Shown here: one piece after another, positions 8,044 to 16,486 of the stretch
Position numbering within the stretch: the first letter of the stretch is position 1
Layout of the letters: every line of letters starts with the position of its first letter
Assembly: GCF_003308995.1 (NCBI RefSeq)
Contig: NZ_QFFJ01000002.1
Span: forward strand, 868,001 to 932,000
From: Chitinophaga flava
GTDB lineage: Bacteria; Bacteroidota; Bacteroidia; Chitinophagales; Chitinophagaceae
Length of the DNA stretch: 64,000 nt
Direction: 5' to 3'
Translations under genes and position numbers: made by a program
Notes under the pieces: generated by a model
What the model was told of the DNA's origin: nothing
What the model saw: only the letters and a program-made list of their open reading frames with translations
Database searches by the model: none

Positions 8044-10551
8044 TCAGACAATCCGTTTGTTTCTCCATCGTTTTCTCATCTTCCACAGTTCAAACCACCA
8101 TACAGATATTGCGCCAACAGCAGCACAGGTGAGCAGTGAGCGTATATCCAATGCCGTTATACTAAAGAAACCAGCTACCGGCGGGATATAAAGCATGCAT
8201 GCCAGCAGCACCAGGGTGAGCAGAATGACGCCTACCATCAGCCGGTTGTGGTTGCGCATGCTGGTGATGAATGAAAAATAAAAGGAGCGGTCTACCTGTG
8301 TCAGAAACACGTTGGCCAGCACCAGCGTGGTAAATACCATACTGCGGGTATATACTTCGGTATGGCCCAGGGATACGCTCCACTGGTATACACCCAGCAC
8401 ACCGGCGGTGATGGCCAGTCCCTGCAGGATGCTGATGTTCATCTCCCGGAAGGAGAGGAAGGTTTGACCGATAGGCCGTGGTGGCACCTGCATGGCATTG
8501 GGTTCCATCGGCTCGTTTTCATAAACGATGGAGCAGGTAGGCCCCATGATCAGCTCCAGGAAGATCACATGCACGGGCGTGAAAATAAAGGGATACACCC
8601 AGCCCAGGAATAAGGGAAGGGATACGGTGAGTATGATAGGTATATGAATGGAGATAATGTATTGTACTGCTTTTTTGATGTTGGTATAGATCCTTCTGCC
8701 CATGGCTACGGCGTCTACCATGCCGGAGAGATCGTCGTTGACAAGGATAAGGGCTGCGGCTTGTTTGGCGATCTCTGTGCCTTTTTTGCCCATGGCGATG
8801 CCGATATGTGCTGCTTTTAAAGCGGGGCCGTCGTTCACGCCGTCGCCGGTCATGGCCACTACCTGACTGTCGGCTTTCAGTGCATTGATGGCTGCCAGCT
8901 TGGCTTCAGGGAACATCCGTGTGAAGATGTTGACATTCAGCAGTTCGGACTGCATATTTTGCAGCGGCATCTTCATCAGTATTTCCCCATCGGTGGCTTT
9001 GTCGGGATGTCGCAGCCCTGCCTGCTGAGCAATCGCTTTGGTGGTGATGCTATTATCACCGGTGATAATTTTGATCTCAATACCGGCCCGATAAAACTGC
9101 TGGAAAATATGGCTGATATTGGATTTGGGAGGATCGTAAAAAGCTACCAGCCCGGAGAACTGAAAGGGCAGCTGCTGTTGTTGTGCCGGGAAATCGTTGC
9201 CGGTAAAGGGAGAGGTGGCCACACCCAGTATCCGGTAACCTTTGAGTGCCAGGGTATTGATCTGTTGCTGGAGAATGTTTTTTTCTGCCTCCGGCAGATG
9301 ACAAACCTCCAGAATCGCTTCTGGTGCGCCTTTGGCGGCAATGATGCGTGACCCGTTTCCATTTTCGAAGATATGCGTCATCATGGGCGGCTTGCCATCC
9401 AGCGGATATTCATGGACCATCTTATACAGTGAACGTTCATCCGTTTCCGTTAGGCTGGTATATACTTGATGCAGTGTTTTCTCCATCGGATCGAAAGGCA
9501 CCGGTTCGCTGGCCCACATCGCATCGCGGATGACGGCTGCGGGCCAATGATCGTTTTCATATAACGTATAGTCGGCGGCGTTATATACAGCTTGCAGGCT
9601 CATTCTGTTTTCGGTGATGGTACCGGTTTTGTCGGTGCAGATGATGGTAGCACTGCCCAGGGCTTCCACGGTACGTATTTTTTTGACGATGATACCCAGC
9701 TGCATCAGACGCCTGGAACCCAGCGCCATAAAGGTGGTGAAGGCTACCGGTATTTCTTCGGGCAGGATAGACATGGCGAGGGTAAGTCCTTTCAGCAGAC
9801 TGTCGGTGAGGCTGCCGCTGCGGATGAAGTTGAAGAGCCATACGGCCAGGAAAACACCGATGCCGATAAAAGCCATCCACTTCACAAACTGTTGTATCTG
9901 CAGTTGCAATGGGGTAGCTTCTTCCCGGATATCGAGGATGGCCCTGCCCAGCTGACCGATCTTGGTGGACTCGCCTACCTGTTCTACCCGGCAGATAGCG
10001 AGGCCGGATACGACTACCGTGCCACTATATACGTAGTTATCCTCACTGTCGGCATCCTTAAAAACGGCAAAGGCCTCTCCTGTAAGGGCAGATTCATTGA
10101 CAGAAAAATCATTGCTGTGTACAATCACGCCGTCGGCATTGATGGTATTACCTTCTGATACTACCAGCATATCACCTTTCACGATATCGGCTGTAGGGAC
10201 AGACAACAGTGTCCCGTTGCGGATTACTTTGCTAAGGGGTTCGTTTATTTTTTGCAGGGCTTCGAGCGCTTTGCGGCTGCGGCTGTCCTGATAAAAGGAG
10301 ATGCCCGATACCAGGGCGATGGCGGCCAGCATAAAGTAGGCTTCTCCCCATTCTCCCAGTATAAAATAGATGGCAGTGACCGCGATAAGCAACAACAGCA
10401 TGGGTTCCTGCAGTATTTCCCTGAGCAATGCCAGCACCGGGTTAATAGAAGGCTCCGGCGGCACATTACGACCGTTTTCCAACCTCGATGCTTCCACTGC
10501 GGCATCATCGAGCCCCTTGATATTTTCCGGAAGATTGATTTTTACCGCCAT
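8044..10551 (-). CDS. cation-transporting P-type ATPase (P2-type)
   Basis: An 835-residue pump. The actuator TGE is at 157-159 (SALTGEA), the phosphorylated Asp307 is in CTDKTGTITEN, and the hinge TGDGVNDGPALK lies further on. Together these make a full catalytic cycle set. Transmembrane helix 4 carries PEEIP at ~264-268 where Ca2+ pumps have PEGLP and Mg2+ pumps PEMLP, so the transported ion is uncertain; cation export, perhaps Ca2+ or Mn2+, is likely. About ten membrane helices are visible, four of them in the C-terminal quarter. A promoter with well-spaced -33 and -7 elements lies 83-113 bp upstream. It is the first gene of an operon with the dehydrogenase at 7047-8012. Confidence 0.88.
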   Translation of the reverse strand: MAVKINLPENIKGLDDAAVEASRLENGRNVPPEPSINPVLALLREILQEPMLLLLIAVTAIYFILGEWGEAYFMLAAIALVSGISFYQDSRSRKALEALQKINEPLSKVIRNGTLLSVPTADIVKGDMLVVSEGNTINADGVIVHSNDFSVNESALTGEAFAVFKDADSEDNYVYSGTVVVSGLAICRVEQVGESTKIGQLGRAILDIREEATPLQLQIQQFVKWMAFIGIGVFLAVWLFNFIRSGSLTDSLLKGLTLAMSILPEEIPVAFTTFMALGSRRLMQLGIIVKKIRTVEALGSATIICTDKTGTITENRMSLQAVYNAADYTLYENDHWPAAVIRDAMWASEPVPFDPMEKTLHQVYTSLTETDERSLYKMVHEYPLDGKPPMMTHIFENGNGSRIIAAKGAPEAILEVCHLPEAEKNILQQQINTLALKGYRILGVATSPFTGNDFPAQQQQLPFQFSGLVAFYDPPKSNISHIFQQFYRAGIEIKIITGDNSITTKAIAQQAGLRHPDKATDGEILMKMPLQNMQSELLNVNIFTRMFPEAKLAAINALKADSQVVAMTGDGVNDGPALKAAHIGIAMGKKGTEIAKQAAALILVNDDLSGMVDAVAMGRRIYTNIKKAVQYIISIHIPIILTVSLPLFLGWVYPFIFTPVHVIFLELIMGPTCSIVYENEPMEPNAMQVPPRPIGQTFLSFREMNISILQGLAITAGVLGVYQWSVSLGHTEVYTRSMVFTTLVLANVFLTQVDRSFYFSFITSMRNHNRLMVGVILLTLVLLACMLYIPPVAGFFSITALDIRSLLTCAAVGAISVWWFELWKMRKRWRNKRIV

Positions 10552-10633
10552 AGGACCTGCTGTTTAGTGGATGCGCTGTTATGCATTGATTAACACCGCG
10601 ATAAGGATAAAAGTTATGGGAAGACTATTGTCC

Positions 10634-10664
10634 CCAAGATAATAATAGTGCAGCAATGAACAAA
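10634..10664 (-). promoter_or_regulatory. promoter of the P-type ATPase operon
   Basis: On the minus strand a TTTG (10661-10664) is followed after exactly 19 bp by TATCTTGG (10634-10641), one mismatch from TAnnTTTG. The predicted 5' UTR is about 75 bases. Confidence 0.5.
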
Positions 10665-10738
10665 AGTCTTATCTTTCAAACAGCCTTTCCAGCCGGAATG
10701 GTTCTTGCGGGCATATTTTATCCAACAGTCTACTACTC

Positions 10739-12244
10739 ATGCGGAAACCTGGTGCGAACAATACTTTTATCGCTTATATCTCAGCAAATAAATGGTTGGC
10801 ATTGGCCATCTGTGTGGTTACGGTATTAAGGTTGTCTTTTATTGAGTTGATGGGGCTGATGCCACAGGATGCCTATTATTATTTTTACGGGCAGCATCTG
10901 GCGTTGTCTTATTTTGATCATCCACCTGCTATTGCATATATATTACGTTTATTCACTACCGTATTAGGCAGGCATGCTTATGTTATCAAGCTGGCGGATA
11001 CTGTAGTGACGGCCTGTATGTTACTGGCTTTTTACCGGCTGGCTACCTGTTTCCTTTCGCGGCGCCGTGCCTGGAATGCATGGCTGCTACTGTATTCCAC
11101 GCTGATGGTTACTTTGCTATCGCTGGTGTCTACACCGGATGTGCCGCTGATGTTGTGCTGGTGTCTTTCGCTGATAGCGTTGTACAAGGCGTTGTTTGAA
11201 AGCAACCGTATGGCCTGGATATGGGCGGGCATCGCCATGGGACTGGCTTTTGACAGTAAGTATACGGGCATATTACTGCCTGCAGGCGGTGTTTTGTTTT
11301 TGTTGCTGTCGTCTCGTCACCGGCATTATCTCTGGTCACCGTGGTTGCTGCTGGCTGTTGCTTTCTTTTTCCTGACGATATCTCCTGTGGTGATCTGGAA
11401 TGTAGAACATCAATTTGCTTCTTTCCGCTTTCAGTCATCTGGCAGGGTAAGCGGGGTGGAGGTGCATCTGCTGGATTTTTTCGGGGTAATAGGCCATCAG
11501 GCAGCGGTGCTGATACCGGTGTTGCTGGGAGCGTTGTTTTATTATCTGTACAAGGCTTTCCGGAAATACCGGTTACATATCGGACAGGTGCCGGTAAAAC
11601 AACTCTTTCTGCACTGCTTTTTTCTGCCCTTGTTCCTGGTTTTTCTGTTGATATCTCCTATATATTGGGTAAAGATCAACTGGATGATGCCTGCCTATAT
11701 CACGGGTATTATCTGGGTGAGCACATGGATGGGGATGAAGTTTATACGCTGGCAGTGGATGGTTTCGCTGGTGATACATCTGGTGCTGGCGGTGGAGATT
11801 ATTTTTTACCCGGCCCCCATTCATTCTGATGATACGATGATTGGCTGGGAGGGACTGGGCAAAGCGGTGAAAACCTTGCACAAGGCTTATCCTGATGATT
11901 TTATTTTTTCTGCAGATGATTATAAGACCAGTGCTATGCTCAATTTTTATTTGGGGGAGATGGTATATTCGAGAAATGTCATTGGGCAACCGGCGCTGCA
12001 GTTTGATTATATAGGTACCGATTTACGGCGTCTGGAAGGCAGGAATGCCATCTTTATCAATTCGCTTACAGATGTGAATGACGATAGCGACGAGCGGCTT
12101 TTTGTGGCTGAGCTGCGTCCCTTTTTTGTGTCGGTGGAGCTGCTGCCACCGATAGTCGTAAAAATGCAGGGCCGGGTGGTGCGTAAATTCCTGGTTTACC
12201 GTTGTATGGATTACCGGCCACCGACCGCTGAAATAGCTAAATAA
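10739..12244 (+). CDS. ArnT-like glycosyltransferase family 39 integral membrane protein
   Basis: A 501-residue polytopic membrane protein with the PMT_2 pattern. The first loop reads LMPQDAYYYFYGQHL and then YFDHPPAIAYI, with the acidic residue expected for GT39/GT83 catalysis. Eight to eleven hydrophobic helices follow (for example LMVTLLSLVSTPDVPLMLC), with a soluble C-terminal domain from ~370. These enzymes move a sugar from a polyprenyl-phosphate donor to lipid A, protein or another surface glycan on the periplasmic side. The acceptor is not evident. The gene is isolated: the P-type ATPase operon diverges to the left and an unrelated operon with its own promoter follows. Confidence 0.85.
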   Translation: MRKPGANNTFIAYISANKWLALAICVVTVLRLSFIELMGLMPQDAYYYFYGQHLALSYFDHPPAIAYILRLFTTVLGRHAYVIKLADTVVTACMLLAFYRLATCFLSRRRAWNAWLLLYSTLMVTLLSLVSTPDVPLMLCWCLSLIALYKALFESNRMAWIWAGIAMGLAFDSKYTGILLPAGGVLFLLLSSRHRHYLWSPWLLLAVAFFFLTISPVVIWNVEHQFASFRFQSSGRVSGVEVHLLDFFGVIGHQAAVLIPVLLGALFYYLYKAFRKYRLHIGQVPVKQLFLHCFFLPLFLVFLLISPIYWVKINWMMPAYITGIIWVSTWMGMKFIRWQWMVSLVIHLVLAVEIIFYPAPIHSDDTMIGWEGLGKAVKTLHKAYPDDFIFSADDYKTSAMLNFYLGEMVYSRNVIGQPALQFDYIGTDLRRLEGRNAIFINSLTDVNDDSDERLFVAELRPFFVSVELLPPIVVKMQGRVVRKFLVYRCMDYRPPTAEIAK

Positions 12245-12328
12245 GCCACCGTATTGATTTTGGGCTCCCTGTTGACGGCCGTCATCGTTCTCGTTGATGA
12301 CAATCATTAGATGTTACCACGGATATCA

Positions 12329-12359
12329 TTGTCCAGAGATGGAGGTGGAGATACCTTTG
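12329..12359 (+). promoter_or_regulatory. promoter of the unknown two-gene operon
   Basis: TTG at 12329-12331 and an exact TACCTTTG at 12352-12359 are 20 bp apart. This is one of the best matches to the Bacteroidota -33/-7 promoter in the window. The first gene starts 47 bp downstream of the box. Confidence 0.55.
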
Positions 12360-12406
12360 TGATGTCGGGAATATTTAATGGTTTTCTTTTTTTAATATGA
12401 ACGCAT

Positions 12407-13096
12407 ATGTTTACCGGTTTTTTTTCCTCATCGCTGCAACGGAGATTTTGTGAAGGTTTTCTGTTTTATCCGATCAGAAGGTTGCGTCAGTACGGAGGAT
12501 TTATCTTTAAACAGTATAAAACAAAGTCTGGAATAAAAACTTTGCTGGATAATCAGCGTCAACTGTTTGACTTCAATGGTTATTATGCAGCGGAGCTGGC
12601 CCGGCAGATAAAGGACAGGGCAGTGCCTCATGCAGAGCGCCTTTCCCGTAAGCTGGAAGCGTTGTACGTGGCCAGCCGTCAGGAGATGAAGCAACATGCA
12701 GTAATCTTCATGGAGTTTAATGATGTGATCATCAGTTATTACAGGGAGTTGAGCACTTATCGGTCTGTAGTGCTGGAGAGCCTGGAGAAGGAACTGAAAC
12801 CGGCCCTGAAAATTAAGGCGGATGAAACGATGCTGCAGGCTTTCAGGCCCGACTATCACGGTAATGTAAGAGAAGTAATGAAAGCATTTGTAAAAGAGAG
12901 CAATACTACTGCAAGATTTTTACAGAAATGCGTTGATAATGACAATAATATTAATGATATTTGTGCAGATAGGAAAATGCAGGACCTGATCAACTGCATC
13001 AAGGAGATGTCACTGATCCAGCGTGGTATGGTCACCTTGCTGCAACACTGGGAAGACCAGCAACGGCTGAACGGCCTGCAGATGTATTACAATTAG
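12407..13096 (+). CDS. uncharacterised helical protein, first gene of a two-gene operon
   Basis: 229 residues and no family recognised. The N-terminal ~40 residues are aromatic and basic (LFYPIRRLRQYGGFIFKQY), possibly membrane-associating but not a clean signal peptide. The remainder is predicted helical with long amphipathic stretches, such as AELARQIKDRAVPHAERLSRK and LESLEKELKPALKIKADE, like a helical bundle. There are no obvious catalytic motifs. It is expressed from its own promoter (12329-12359) and followed 11 bp later by a second small helical protein, so the two probably form a complex or act together. The ATG at 12407 is the first start after the promoter. Confidence 0.7.
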   Translation: MFTGFFSSSLQRRFCEGFLFYPIRRLRQYGGFIFKQYKTKSGIKTLLDNQRQLFDFNGYYAAELARQIKDRAVPHAERLSRKLEALYVASRQEMKQHAVIFMEFNDVIISYYRELSTYRSVVLESLEKELKPALKIKADETMLQAFRPDYHGNVREVMKAFVKESNTTARFLQKCVDNDNNINDICADRKMQDLINCIKEMSLIQRGMVTLLQHWEDQQRLNGLQMYYN

Positions 13097-13107
13097 TTTC
13101 ACTAACC

Positions 13108-13494
13108 ATGAACAACCAGGAAGAAATCAGGGGTAAAAATCTGCAAGACCAGCAGATATGCAGAGGATGGCTGAGTATACTGGAAGCACTACGAAAAGAA
13201 AATACTGCCCTGTTGGACAGGCTGACAGACTCGCTGCGCTTTGTAAATTCCCGTGCCTTTCTGGACCAGGCGGAAGCCTTTCAGGAGAAAATGATCAGCA
13301 AAAATGAATCCCTGAAATTGCTGCGTCATGAAGTTATGGAACAGCTGGACTGGCTGGACATCGTACCACAGCCACGTGAAGAAGCACCACATGATTGGCC
13401 TGTATTAACGCATGATATGCGGAAAATGCAGGAGGAGTTTGAAAAAATGAAAACAGCATTTAATAACCTGTTGCGTAACTGGCAAATAGAGTAA
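13108..13494 (+). CDS. uncharacterised helical protein, second gene of the operon
   Basis: 128 residues, highly charged and almost entirely helical, with no signal peptide or membrane segment. The segments EALRKENTALLDRLTDSL and MQEEFEKMKTAFNNLLRNW have heptad-like spacing typical of coiled coils. I recognise no family. It begins 11 bp after the preceding unknown gene and shares its promoter. A degenerate tandem repeat and a strong terminator follow. The helical character of both products suggests a structural or scaffolding pair rather than enzymes. Confidence 0.7.
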   Translation: MNNQEEIRGKNLQDQQICRGWLSILEALRKENTALLDRLTDSLRFVNSRAFLDQAEAFQEKMISKNESLKLLRHEVMEQLDWLDIVPQPREEAPHDWPVLTHDMRKMQEEFEKMKTAFNNLLRNWQIE

Positions 13495-13566
13495 ACCTTG
13501 GATAATTGATAAATTTTGGAAGGAATTAATGTAAAAGATTGCGCAGAGAATCAAAAAAGAGGTACC

Positions 13567-13671
13567 GTGAAGAGAACAGTGGAGACTGTGAAGAGAACAA
13601 GTGGGGACTGTGAAAGTGGAATGTAGAGATTGTGCATGTGAAATGTGGGGAATGTGAAGATGGTAGTGTAG
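13567..13671. repeat. degenerate 21-22 bp tandem repeat, about five units
   Basis: Units begin at 13567, 13588, 13610, 13632 and 13654, each opening GTG. The first two are almost identical (GTGAAGAGAACA then GTGGRGACT). Later units drift toward GTGnAnGTGRAATGTRGRGA. It is non-coding and G/A-rich on the plus strand, and sits between the unknown operon and the terminator at 13672. Confidence 0.7.
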
Positions 13672-13715
13672 AAAAATTTTTGGCCCCGGGTATCTGCCCG
13701 GGGCCAAAAATTTTT
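13672..13715. terminator. strong bidirectional intrinsic terminator
   Basis: A 19-bp perfect stem: 13672-13690 pairs with 13697-13715 over a 6-base loop. It has a GGCCCCGGG core flanked by A5T5 on both sides, so a T tract follows the hairpin on each strand. It serves the unknown operon on the plus strand and the receiver-Crp gene ending at 13724 on the minus strand. Confidence 0.9.
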
Positions 13716-13723
13716 ACCAGTTG

Positions 13724-14791
13724 TTAGTTGCGCATGGCAGCAATCCTGTCTTTCTCTACGAGGATAATGGTGCCATCTTTCAGTGAAATCAGTTGTTCAT
13801 CCCTGAAATCGCCCAGCGTACGGATCAGTGATTCTTTTGCTACGCCGGCCACAGCAGCCAGATTCTCACGGCTGATGTCTATTTCAAAATGTGGATTTTG
13901 TGTGGTATTGTATTTATGTTCCAGCGTGATGAGCGCTGAGGCTACTTTTTTGCGCAACGAGCTGTAAGCGAGTGCAATCAGCTGTTGTTCCTTCTCCGCG
14001 ATATTTTTGGCGAGCAGCTGCACAAACCGGCTGAGTACTTCCGGATTGTTGCCTACCAGTTCTTCAAAATCCTGGTGCGGTATAATGGCCAGGGTCGTAT
14101 CTTCGATGGCTTCTGCACTTTCCTGATAGGCGCCTGCTTCCAGCAGTGCGGTGTAACCCAGAAAATCCCCTTCATTGTACAGTCCAGTGATCAGCTCTTT
14201 CCCATCATCATTCCGCTGATAGGTTTTTACTTTCCCTTCCAGGATATAATACAGGCAATCGGGCCTGTTACCCGCTGCATATATCTTTTGTTTCTTTTTG
14301 TAGTGGTTGGTGTTACGATCTTCTTTCAGGGAAGATAACAGGTCTTTGCCGGAAGTGCTCGACAGCAGGGTATGAAGGCCATTGATGCCTATATTGTCCT
14401 GTTGCCGGATCTCCGCGCATCTTTTGAGACGGCTTTCGATGGCGCTGAGTAGCTCAGCACCTTCGAATGGTTTGGTGATGTAGTCATCAGCGCCCATTTC
14501 CATTCCTTTCCTGACATCGGTGCGCTCTGTTTTAGCGGTCAGGAAAATAAACGGAATAGGGCGCAGGCTTTCATTTTTATGCAACATATGCAATACGCCG
14601 TAGCCGTCCAGCACGGGCATCATGATGTCGCATACGATGAGGTCGGGCTGTTGTTCCAGCGCGATGGTCACACCTTCTTTGCCGTTGGCAGCTGTCAGTA
14701 CATTGTAGTTGGCCAGTGCCAGGATCTCCGCCAGGTTATCGCGGATGTCTTTGTTGTCTTCGATTAGCAGGATTGTTTCCAAGATGGTCAA
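13724..14791 (-). CDS. response regulator: receiver domain fused to Crp/Fnr-type DNA-binding module
   Basis: A 355-residue fusion. Residues ~5-120 are a receiver domain with phospho-acceptor Asp55 (LIVCDIMMP) and the conserved Lys107 in ITKPFEG. Residues ~165-265 are a cyclic-nucleotide-binding fold (LYYILEGKVKTYQR, then EGDFLGYTALLE). The last ~80 residues are a Crp-type winged helix (ISRENLAAVAGVAKESLIRTL). No Fnr cysteine cluster is present. The start is a TTG at 14789-14791 that overlaps the kinase stop in TTGA, so translation is probably coupled. It would be phosphorylated by the kinase encoded just upstream, with the Crp part perhaps sensing a second ligand. Confidence 0.9.
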   Translation of the reverse strand: MTILETILLIEDNKDIRDNLAEILALANYNVLTAANGKEGVTIALEQQPDLIVCDIMMPVLDGYGVLHMLHKNESLRPIPFIFLTAKTERTDVRKGMEMGADDYITKPFEGAELLSAIESRLKRCAEIRQQDNIGINGLHTLLSSTSGKDLLSSLKEDRNTNHYKKKQKIYAAGNRPDCLYYILEGKVKTYQRNDDGKELITGLYNEGDFLGYTALLEAGAYQESAEAIEDTTLAIIPHQDFEELVGNNPEVLSRFVQLLAKNIAEKEQQLIALAYSSLRKKVASALITLEHKYNTTQNPHFEIDISRENLAAVAGVAKESLIRTLGDFRDEQLISLKDGTIILVEKDRIAAMRN

Positions 14792-16308
14792 ATTTTGGGG
14801 ATAGGAATGTGAACGATGAATTCGGTGCCTTTGTCTGGTTCACTGTTGCACGTGACTTGTCCTTTCATCAGCTCTGCATATTTGGATACGATATGCAGCC
14901 CAAGCCCGGTGCCTTGTATACTTTCCACGTTGCTGCCGCGGAAAAATCTTTCATACAGATGTTGCTGGTCTTCGGCTGTGATGCCAATCCCCGTGTCCCG
15001 GACCGAGAGGTTAAAATAGCCGGGTGCCGACAGGGTATGTATATAAACGATACCGTTGTCCGGTGAAAACTTCAAGGCGTTGGAAACGAGGTTGGTGAGG
15101 ATATGTCGTAGCAAAGTTCCGTCGAGTGTGCTTTCTATAGGTCCTTCATGAGTGTATATGAGTTGTTGTTGTCCCCGTTTTAGTCCTTCCGTTTCGGTCA
15201 GGATTTTTTCAACATATTTTTTGATTTCCACAAGGGAAGGTCTTACCAGTATTTTTCCTTCTTCAATTTTTCCCAGTGATAAAAAGTCATTCAGGATATC
15301 TGTCAGCATATGTACGGCCGAAGAGATCTTTTGTATATGTGCCATTCTCTTGGGCTGGTCTTCCGTGGTGGTATACTTTTCCAATAGATAGGTAGATGAC
15401 AGTACGGTGCTGAGCGGTGTCCGGAATTCGTGTGAGGCGATCGATACGAATCTGGATTTGAGCACGTTCAGTTCTTTTTCCTTGTCCAGCGCCTGCCGTA
15501 GCTCTGACTCTGATTTACGGCGTGCGGAGATATCGAGGCCGATGGCGATATAACCGGTGATACGGTTGGCATCATCGCGTATGGCCGACACCGTTAATGC
15601 TACCGGGAAGCGGGTACCGTCTTTGCGGATAAAAGTCCATTCGTATTCATTAGACATATTGAGCCTGGCGCGGATGGTGAGGGCATCGATACCCGGGTCT
15701 ACCGTTTGTTGCAGCTCTTTGGAGAGCATGGCAGCGCGGCGCACCAGTTCCTGGCGGTCGAGAAACTGCAGCAGGGACGCGGTGTCTGTCACTTCCCGGG
15801 CCGGATATCCCAGCATTTTTACCGCAGCCGGATTAAAAAAACGGATATGCCCCAACGGTTCTGTAACGATGAGTATCGCATCCAGGTTGGTCCAGATACT
15901 GTTGAGGAAATTGCTGACTCTTTTGTAGGCTGATTCTTTGCCCGCCATGATATGGGCTTCCAGCTTCTGCTCATTCACTCTTCTTTGCAGGGCATGAACA
16001 GCCTGTTGCTGCGCAGAAACGTCAGTCAGAAAATAAATCCTGCAGGAAGGGTTATAAGTAGTGCATCCTGCATTAACGGGCAACAGGCTTCCGTCTTTAC
16101 AGTGCAGAAGTGCTTTTTCCTCACTGCCGGAGAGTAACCCGGCGATCGGCTTCCCCTGTAACTCTTCGGACTGGTGACCACTCCACTGCAGTAAACATGG
16201 ATTGACAGCCAGTATTATACCGGCTTCATCTGCCAGCAGGATGCCCTGGGTAGCGTGATTAAAGATGATTTCGAAACCTGGTGTATGGACTGAATTCAGA
16301 ATGGTCAT
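14788..16308 (-). CDS. hybrid-input PAS-PAS sensor histidine kinase
   Basis: A 506-residue soluble kinase with no membrane segment. Two PAS domains are visible: residues ~10-100, then ~140-265 followed by a PAC-type segment RKDGTRFPVALTVSAIRD. The HisKA box carries His293 in SIASHEFRTPLS. The ATPase domain has the N box (LTNLVSNALKFSP), G1 (DTGIGI) and G2 (GTGLGLHIV). The PAS domains could bind haem, flavin or a small molecule; the ligand is not evident. It forms an operon with the receiver-Crp gene, overlapping by four bases, making a cytoplasmic one-input pathway. Upstream, 16321-16382 holds direct and inverted repeats that may be regulatory. Confidence 0.9.
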   Translation of the reverse strand: MTILNSVHTPGFEIIFNHATQGILLADEAGIILAVNPCLLQWSGHQSEELQGKPIAGLLSGSEEKALLHCKDGSLLPVNAGCTTYNPSCRIYFLTDVSAQQQAVHALQRRVNEQKLEAHIMAGKESAYKRVSNFLNSIWTNLDAILIVTEPLGHIRFFNPAAVKMLGYPAREVTDTASLLQFLDRQELVRRAAMLSKELQQTVDPGIDALTIRARLNMSNEYEWTFIRKDGTRFPVALTVSAIRDDANRITGYIAIGLDISARRKSESELRQALDKEKELNVLKSRFVSIASHEFRTPLSTVLSSTYLLEKYTTTEDQPKRMAHIQKISSAVHMLTDILNDFLSLGKIEEGKILVRPSLVEIKKYVEKILTETEGLKRGQQQLIYTHEGPIESTLDGTLLRHILTNLVSNALKFSPDNGIVYIHTLSAPGYFNLSVRDTGIGITAEDQQHLYERFFRGSNVESIQGTGLGLHIVSKYAELMKGQVTCNSEPDKGTEFIVHIPIPKI

Positions 16309-16320
16309 GGATCAACGGTC

Positions 16321-16382
16321 TGTTATAAAAATAAGCATTCCCGTGTTATAAAAATAGTCCTTGCACGAAATGTGCTATTTCG
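16321..16382. promoter_or_regulatory. direct repeats and a small dyad upstream of the kinase operon
   Basis: TGTTATAAAAATA occurs at 16321-16333 and again at 16344-16356, 23 bp apart. CGAAAT/ATTTCG arms (16366-16371 and 16377-16382) form a short dyad next to them. The arrangement lies 13-74 bp before the kinase start and could hold the promoter and a binding site, for example for the encoded Crp-type regulator. The function is inferred. Confidence 0.4.
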
Positions 16383-16486
16383 ATTTTTCAAAATGATAAA
16401 GTAAGGATGTTTTTAACAGGCAAATGATTATGCTAACATACCGCAGGAGCGGTTATGAGCTGCATATGCGGTAAGGCGGGGAGGGA

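Noticed and set aside
9592..10158. 188-codon frame opposite the P-type ATPase
   Set aside because: Lies within the complete catalytic core of the pump on the other strand.
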